A DNA stretch of 9,963 nucleotides from CAZMGD01 sp964565705 (lineage in GTDB: Bacteria > Actinomycetota > Acidimicrobiia > Acidimicrobiales > Ilumatobacteraceae), in NCBI GenBank assembly GCA_964565705.1, contig CAZMGD010000133.1, forward strand, positions 1 to 9,963, in the 5' to 3' direction. A program made the position numbers and the translations under genes. The notes beneath the pieces were generated by a model. The model saw nothing but the letters and a program-made list of their open reading frames with translations. It did not search any database and was not told where the DNA came from. Each line of letters opens with the position of its first letter. Position 1 is the stretch's first letter. Positions 6,393 to 9,963 of this stretch are shown here, piece by piece.

Positions 6393-7187
6393 ATGGGTCG
6401 ACTGGACGGGCAGGTCGCGATCGTGACCGGCGCGGCGCGCGGGCAGGGCGAGGCAGAGGCTCGGTTGTTCGCTGCCGAGGGCGCCACCGTCGTGCTCGGT
6501 GACGTGCTGGACGATCTCGGCGAGGAGGTCGCCGCCGACATCGGCGACGCCGCCCACTACGTGCACCTCGACGTGAGCGTCGGCGACGACTGGGCCCGAA
6601 CGGTGCAACTGGCGACCTCGCTCGGGCCGTACACCGTGCTCGTCAACAACGCCGCGATCCTTCGTCCGGCGTCCATCGAGGACACGACGCTGGACGACTA
6701 CCTCGATGTCATCAACGTCAACCAGGTGGGGTGCTTCCTCGGGATGAAGCACGCCCTCGCACCGATGCGCGAGAACGGTGGCGGGTCGATCGTCAACATC
6801 TCCTCGGTCGACGGGTTCAAGTCGCAGAACGGCCTGATCTCCTACAGCGCCTCCAAGTTCGCGATCCGCAGCATGACGAAGACGGCAGCGCTCGAATGGG
6901 GCCGCTTCAACATCCGTGTCAACTCGGTGCACCCCGGCGGGGTCAACACGCTCATGGCCAACCCGTACGGCGACCCCGCGCTGGAGACGGTGCCGTTCCA
7001 GTTCCAGGCGATCCAGCGCATCGGCAAGCCGTCGGAGATCGCCCAGGCGGTGCTGTTCCTCGCCGGCGCCGAGTCGTCGTACGTGACCGGTTCGGAGCTC
7101 GTGGTGGACGGTGGGTGGCTCGCCGGTCGGCTCGAGCCCGGCCTCCCGGGCGGCGGCTTCGGGCCCGGCACCGGCTACAACGTCTGA
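6393..7187 (+). CDS. SDR-family oxidoreductase, 3-alpha/20-beta-hydroxysteroid dehydrogenase-like
   Basis: 264-residue classical SDR enzyme. The sequence shows TGAARGQG at residues 12-19, Asp37 at the end of beta 2 (NAD-type cofactor preference), Asp60-Val61, NNAAI (85-89, a common form of NNAG), catalytic Asn110, Ser138, Tyr151 and Lys155 (YSASK), the VNSVHPGG loop, and YVTGSELVVDGGW near the end. The layout and several stretches (GGGSIVNISS, RVNSVHPG) resemble Streptomyces 20-beta-hydroxysteroid dehydrogenase, so a cyclic or steroid-like secondary alcohol or ketone is a fair guess for the substrate, though this is not proven. The last 20 residues form an unusual Gly/Pro-rich tail (LPGGGFGPGTGYNV) beyond the normal SDR end, which could help cover the active site or the tetramer interface. 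The gene leads a + strand pair with the LLM monooxygenase 63 bases downstream. Confidence 0.95.
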   Translation: MGRLDGQVAIVTGAARGQGEAEARLFAAEGATVVLGDVLDDLGEEVAADIGDAAHYVHLDVSVGDDWARTVQLATSLGPYTVLVNNAAILRPASIEDTTLDDYLDVINVNQVGCFLGMKHALAPMRENGGGSIVNISSVDGFKSQNGLISYSASKFAIRSMTKTAALEWGRFNIRVNSVHPGGVNTLMANPYGDPALETVPFQFQAIQRIGKPSEIAQAVLFLAGAESSYVTGSELVVDGGWLAGRLEPGLPGGGFGPGTGYNV

Positions 7188-7234
7188 CGGTCGTCCACGG
7201 TACGGTGGCCGCCGCCGGCGCAGGGGATGCCGGC

Positions 7235-7240
7235 AGGAGG
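7235..7240 (+). promoter_or_regulatory. Ribosome binding site of the LLM monooxygenase
   Basis: AGGAGG ten bases before ATG 7251. It selects MEFGIF as the N-terminus over an in-frame ATG at 7227, which would add eight residues before the beta strand that opens this fold. Confidence 0.8.
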
Positions 7241-7250
7241 GGAACCACCG

Positions 7251-8390
7251 ATGGAGTTCGGGATCTTCACGAACATGTACCACCCGAAGCACTGGCGCGA
7301 CGGGAAGGTGCGGTCGGAGCACGAGACGCTGCGCAACGAACTGGAGTACATCGAGCTCGCCGACCGTGTCGGGTTCAAGTACTCGTGGTCCGCCGAGCAC
7401 CACTTCCTCGACGAGTACTCGCACCTGTCGGCGTCGGAGAGCTTCATGGCGTACGCGCTGGCGAGGACGCAGCGGATCCACGTCGGCTCGGCGATCTTCA
7501 ACATCACCCAGCCCGTCAACCACCCGGCCCGCACCGCCGAGCGGGTGGCGATGCTCGACCACCTCGGCGAGGGCCGCTTCGAGTTCGGCACAGGACGGGG
7601 CTCGTCCTCGACCGAGGTCTACGGGTTCGGGATCGAGTCGATGGAGCGCACCCGCGAGCTGTACGACGAAGCGCTGCCGCAGATCGTGCGGATGTGGGCG
7701 GAGGACGACTACAGCTACGAGGGCGACTCGTTCTCGATGCCGACCAGGCGCGTGCTGCCCAAGCCGTACACCGATCCGCACCCGCCGATCTGGGTCGCGG
7801 CCGGGTCGCCGGGCACGTTCGAGAAGGCCGCCCGGCTCGGCATCGGCGTGCTGTGCTTCACGCTCGGCACCCCCGAGACGCTGGCCCCGCTGATCGAGAT
7901 CTACAAGAAGAACATCGAGAAGGCCGAGCCGGTCGGCGGCTACGTCAACAACAACATCATGGTGACCGGCGACATGCTGTGCCTGGCCGACGGCGACCTC
8001 GCCCGCCGCAAGTACACCGAGAACGGGATGAACTACCACACGGGTCTGGTGTTCAAGTACCTCGACTCGTTCCCCCGCCCCGACGGGATGCCGGTGTGGC
8101 CCGACCTGCTGCCGCCGCCCACGGTGGAGGAGTTGCAGGCCGGTGTGAACGCGGCGGCGAGCTGCGTCGGCGACCCCGACGAGATCGCCCGCACGATCCA
8201 GAGCTTCATCGACATCGGCGCCGACCAGCTGACGTTCTCCTCGACCGTCTGCGACTACGACATGGACACGATCCACGAGTCGTACGAGCTGTTCGGAAAG
8301 GAGCTCATCCCGAAGTTCGACACCGACCCCGTGCACTCCACCACCCGCCAGCGCGAAGCCCAGCTCGGCGCCTCCTACGGCACCCGCTGA
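7251..8390 (+). CDS. LLM-class flavin-dependent oxidoreductase (luciferase-like monooxygenase)
   Basis: 379-residue TIM-barrel enzyme of the bacterial luciferase-like family, which uses FMNH2 or reduced F420 to oxygenate or reduce organic substrates. Recognisable elements are the first strand MEFGIFTN, EHHF after strand 2 (about residues 47-50), HVGSAIFN on strand 3, HPARTAERVAMLDHLGEGRFEFG on the helix and strand before the substrate loop, GTGRGSS (phosphate-binding), PPIWVAAGSPGTFEKAARLG near the middle, and a C-terminal GDPDEIARTIQSFIDIGADQL helix-strand unit typical of the family. Length is on the long side of normal. The SDR 63 bases upstream on the same strand suggests a two-step oxidation of one substrate, such as alcohol to ketone followed by oxygenation. 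The flavin reductase partner, if needed, could be the divergent flavoprotein, but that is only inference. A strong palindrome follows about 18 bases after the stop. Confidence 0.95.
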   Translation: MEFGIFTNMYHPKHWRDGKVRSEHETLRNELEYIELADRVGFKYSWSAEHHFLDEYSHLSASESFMAYALARTQRIHVGSAIFNITQPVNHPARTAERVAMLDHLGEGRFEFGTGRGSSSTEVYGFGIESMERTRELYDEALPQIVRMWAEDDYSYEGDSFSMPTRRVLPKPYTDPHPPIWVAAGSPGTFEKAARLGIGVLCFTLGTPETLAPLIEIYKKNIEKAEPVGGYVNNNIMVTGDMLCLADGDLARRKYTENGMNYHTGLVFKYLDSFPRPDGMPVWPDLLPPPTVEELQAGVNAAASCVGDPDEIARTIQSFIDIGADQLTFSSTVCDYDMDTIHESYELFGKELIPKFDTDPVHSTTRQREAQLGASYGTR

Positions 8391-8408
8391 CCTCGGCGAC
8401 TCCGTTCT

Positions 8409-8449
8409 TGCGGTCGGATCGGGCCCGTTCCGGGCCCGATCCGACCGCA
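8409..8449. terminator. Perfect 19-bp inverted repeat, probable terminator after the LLM gene
   Basis: The arms at 8409-8427 and 8431-8449 (TGCGGTCGGATCGGGCCCG and its exact complement) match without error around a three-base loop TTC. A T-G and a C-G pair can extend the stem outward by two. There is no T-run on either side, so it would be a U-less hairpin terminator of the kind frequent in high-GC actinobacteria, or a dispersed palindromic element or protein-binding site. The position right behind the LLM stop favours termination. Confidence 0.7.
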
Positions 8450-8568
8450 GGTTCCCGGGGTGGGCGCCCGTGTGTGCGCGCCGACACGCTCGGGGTGTGC
8501 CCAGGCCGACGGAACGGCCGCGGTGGGAGGCGTACGTTGAGTGCACGGACCACGAACGGTCCACACCG

Positions 8569-8574
8569 AGGAGG
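8569..8574 (+). promoter_or_regulatory. Strong ribosome binding site of the 53-residue small protein
   Basis: A consensus AGGAGG box lies nine bases before ATG 8584. This is the best evidence that the short downstream ORF is translated. Upstream, GGACC (8547-8551) and GGTCC (8558-8562) form a small inverted repeat that could be part of an operator. TACGTT at 8533-8538 could be a -10 box, but support is weak. Confidence 0.7.
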
Positions 8575-8583
8575 GCACACACC

Positions 8584-8745
8584 ATGGGCATCGACCGAGA
8601 CCACGAACTCAAGCGGGGCATCGAGGACGCCGAGACCGACGAGTCCGTCGAGGGCCACGTCAACTTCCGGCCGCTCGACAACGACCAGCCGGGTCGCAAG
8701 CCTGCTGTGAGGGGCGCCGACCAGGTCGAGAGGAAGCTCACCTGA
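8584..8745 (+). CDS. Small highly charged protein, unknown function
   Basis: 53-residue protein starting MGIDRDHELKRGIEDAE and ending in ERKLT. About four residues in ten are charged, and acidic (DAETDESVEGH) and basic (GRKPAVRG) clusters alternate. There is no hydrophobic core, cysteine, signal peptide or membrane segment, so it is probably unstructured or folds on a partner. The start is supported by the AGGAGG box nine bases upstream. It has its own leader of nearly 200 bases behind the LLM gene and its palindrome, so it is likely a separate transcript. The TGA at 8743-8745 enters the foot of the next hairpin. I do not recognise a family. It could be a stress-linked small protein, but nothing in the sequence shows the role. 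Confidence 0.6.
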   Translation: MGIDRDHELKRGIEDAETDESVEGHVNFRPLDNDQPGRKPAVRGADQVERKLT

Positions 8746-8756
8746 GCTAGATCGCT

Positions 8757-8796
8757 CCGGCCGGCGCTGATCTCGGGCGGGATCAGCGCCGGCCGG
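8757..8796. terminator. Perfect 16-bp hairpin, bidirectional terminator between convergent genes
   Basis: The arms at 8757-8772 and 8781-8796 (CCGGCCGGCGCTGATC and its exact complement) enclose an eight-base loop. GAGCTA at 8744-8749 and TAGCTC at 8800-8805 can pair around its base. It lies between the convergent small protein and subtilase genes. The right arm contains the subtilase stop codon (8783-8785), so the terminator begins inside that reading frame. No T-run is present. Confidence 0.75.
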
Positions 8797-9646
8797 GCGT
8801 AGCTCGCGAGGGCGGTCGCGAACGGTGTGATGCCGTGCTGGGCACGTTGCGGCTCATCGTGGCCAGCACGGCACGCACCTGCCACGGGGCGATCCGCGGA
8901 TGAGCCCCGATCACCCGGGCCACGTGACCGGACACGACGGCGGCGGCGATCGAGTTGCCGCTGGTGACGACGCGGCCACCGCCGGTCCAGGCGACCTCGA
9001 GGTCCAGCCCCGCCGCGGCCCACTCCGCCGGCCCCGCCGGGTTGCACCAGATCCCCTCCAGATCCTGCCCCGGGCCGCAGGCCACCGAGAACACCCCGGA
9101 CAGCTCGCTCGGGATCGTCACCTTGCGCTGGTTGTTCATCGCCGACACGAGGCACACGTGCGCGTACGCGGCGCGGTCGACCAGCTCCCAGAACGTGCTG
9201 CGGTAGCGCGCGTTCGACGACGAGAGGCTGAGGTTGACGACGTCGATCCTGGCATCGATGCACCACTCGATCGCGGCAGCCAAGCAGTCGGCGTTGCCGC
9301 GCAGGTCGGCGCCGAGCACGCGCACGCTGACCAGTTCCACGCCGGGGGCGAGTTGGCGGATCACGCCGGCGCATGCCGTGCCGTGCCCGTAGCGGTCCGC
9401 ATGCGGACCCTCGACGATCGTGACGGTGCCGTCGTGATCGGCCACGACGTCGATCGCCTGGGCCACACCGCCGACCGCGGGATGATCGGCGTCGACGCCG
9501 GAGTCGACCACCGCCACCCGTACTCCCGATGCCAGCGCGTCGCCGTACGCCCACGCCCGTGTGACGTGGCCCGGCCAGGCGACGTGCGGCGCCGGGTCGG
9601 GCCCGTCGAGGAACGGCTCGGACCACGCCGGGCGGATGTCGCTCAC
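8783..9646 (-). CDS. Subtilisin-like serine protease (family S8), cytosolic type
   Basis: 287-residue S8 peptidase. The triad is Asp48 (VAVVDSGVD), His88 (GHGTACAG) and Ser232 (SGNSIAAAVVSG). Asn171/Asn172 (SAMNNQ) supplies the oxyanion hole. The serine motif departs from the usual GTSMAxP: Thr before Ser is Asn, and the Pro is Val. There is no signal peptide and no I9-type propeptide, since the catalytic domain begins within about 40 residues. It should therefore stay in the cytoplasm and is more likely a processing or regulatory protease than a secreted degradative one. There are six Cys (92, 121, 129, 165, 190, 201), rare for S8 enzymes and in line with a reducing compartment. The start GTG at 9646 overlaps the TGA of the upstream gene (GTGA), so translation is probably coupled. 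The upstream product is a likely partner or substrate. Family assignment is firm. The target is unknown. Confidence 0.92.
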   Translation of the reverse strand: MSDIRPAWSEPFLDGPDPAPHVAWPGHVTRAWAYGDALASGVRVAVVDSGVDADHPAVGGVAQAIDVVADHDGTVTIVEGPHADRYGHGTACAGVIRQLAPGVELVSVRVLGADLRGNADCLAAAIEWCIDARIDVVNLSLSSSNARYRSTFWELVDRAAYAHVCLVSAMNNQRKVTIPSELSGVFSVACGPGQDLEGIWCNPAGPAEWAAAGLDLEVAWTGGGRVVTSGNSIAAAVVSGHVARVIGAHPRIAPWQVRAVLATMSRNVPSTASHRSRPPSRATPGRR

Positions 9647-9963
9647 CGCACGCGCCTGCTCCCGCTCAGCGCGACGATCTCGTCGATCACCCCGAGGAGT
9701 CGTTGGCGCGATGCGTCGTCGCGGCGGCGCAGCTCGGCGAGCGTGGCCAGCAACCCGAGCAGCTCGGTCTCGTCGTCGCGCTCGGCACGCCGCGCGGCGA
9801 GGCGGAGCGCGGCGGCGAGGTCGGCTGGTACCGAGCTGCGCGCGTCGGCGACGGCCCGCAACAGCCCGCGCCCCACCGATGCCGCCAGCTCACCGGTGGC
9901 CAACGGCCAGGCGGCGAGCACGGCGAATGCGGTGCCGAGCTCGAGCGCGTCGACTGCAGCGAT
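9643..9963 (-). CDS. C-terminal part of a helix-rich protein coupled to the subtilase (5' end outside window)
   Basis: The frame is open to the right edge, giving at least 106 residues. The GTG at 9921 is an internal candidate only. The visible part is almost entirely Ala/Leu/Arg-rich amphipathic helix (ATGELAASVGRGLLRAVADAR, LAAALRLAARRAERDD, LLGLLATLAELRRRDDASR), without Cys or long hydrophobic membrane segments, so it is probably a soluble helical bundle or the C-terminal region of a larger protein. I do not recognise a domain. The TGA (9643-9645) overlaps the GTG of the protease gene by the GTGA pattern, which points to stoichiometric production and perhaps a complex, substrate relation or inhibition. 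Those roles are inference. The N-terminal part beyond the window is needed to name it. Confidence 0.65.
   Translation of the reverse strand: MAAVDALELGTAFAVLAAWPLATGELAASVGRGLLRAVADARSSVPADLAAALRLAARRAERDDETELLGLLATLAELRRRDDASRQRLLGVIDEIVALSGSRRVR

Noticed and set aside
6330..9626. A 1098-codon open frame on the - strand
   Set aside because: It runs antisense to the SDR, LLM and small protein genes and out of frame through the subtilase gene. The product is Arg/Gly/His-rich low complexity, as expected for shadow frames in GC-rich DNA.
8584..9963. RiPP (peptide natural product) cluster, with the small protein as precursor and the subtilase as maturation protease
   Set aside because: The small protein lacks a Cys/Ser/Thr-rich core or a recognisable leader, is on the opposite strand behind a terminator, and no cyclodehydratase or radical SAM enzyme is present.
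1..9963. CRISPR array, tRNA or rRNA
   Set aside because: No regularly spaced repeats, cloverleaf-like segments or conserved rRNA stretches were seen on reading through the window.

Overview
The window is GC-rich, tightly packed bacterial DNA. Frequent GTG starts, Shine-Dalgarno sites of the AGGAGG type, and the mix of a DUF47/PiT phosphate pair, SDR dehydrogenases and a luciferase-like monooxygenase fit a high-GC actinobacterium. A member of Acidimicrobiia would be my guess, but the sequence alone does not prove this. No rRNA, tRNA or CRISPR array is visible.

Left end (about 1-1490): the 3' part of a tyrosine recombinase is followed by a small antitoxin-like ORF and a VapC-type PIN toxin gene that is broken by several slippage-type indels. 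About 400 bases without a convincing gene come next. This looks like the worn edge of an integrated element or a genomic-island scar, although no attachment site is visible.

Phosphate block (1488-3308, + strand): a DUF47/PhoU-like protein, a complete PiT-family inorganic phosphate transporter and a 62-residue two-helix membrane protein lie end to end and probably form one operon. A DNA alkylation repair protein of the AlkD type follows at about 3322-4086. Its N-terminus reads poorly and may hide a one-base frameshift.

Redox block (4121-8390): on the - strand, a CoA-disulfide-reductase-like flavoprotein is followed by an SDR dehydrogenase. Diverging from them across a gap of about 60 bases, the + strand carries a second SDR (20-beta-hydroxysteroid dehydrogenase-like) and an LLM-class flavin- or F420-dependent monooxygenase. 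Together they look like an oxidative catabolic or modification set for a lipid, terpenoid or steroid-like substrate. The substrate cannot be read from the sequence.

Right end (8391-9963): a perfect 19-bp palindrome follows the monooxygenase gene. Then comes a 53-residue highly charged small protein with a strong ribosome binding site. A second perfect 16-bp hairpin separates it from a convergent - strand pair: a cytosolic subtilisin-like protease without signal peptide or propeptide, coupled through a GTGA overlap to an upstream helix-rich protein that runs off the window. This pair, the degenerate toxin gene and the small charged protein are the least conventional parts of the window. I see no clear evidence for a wholly new system.
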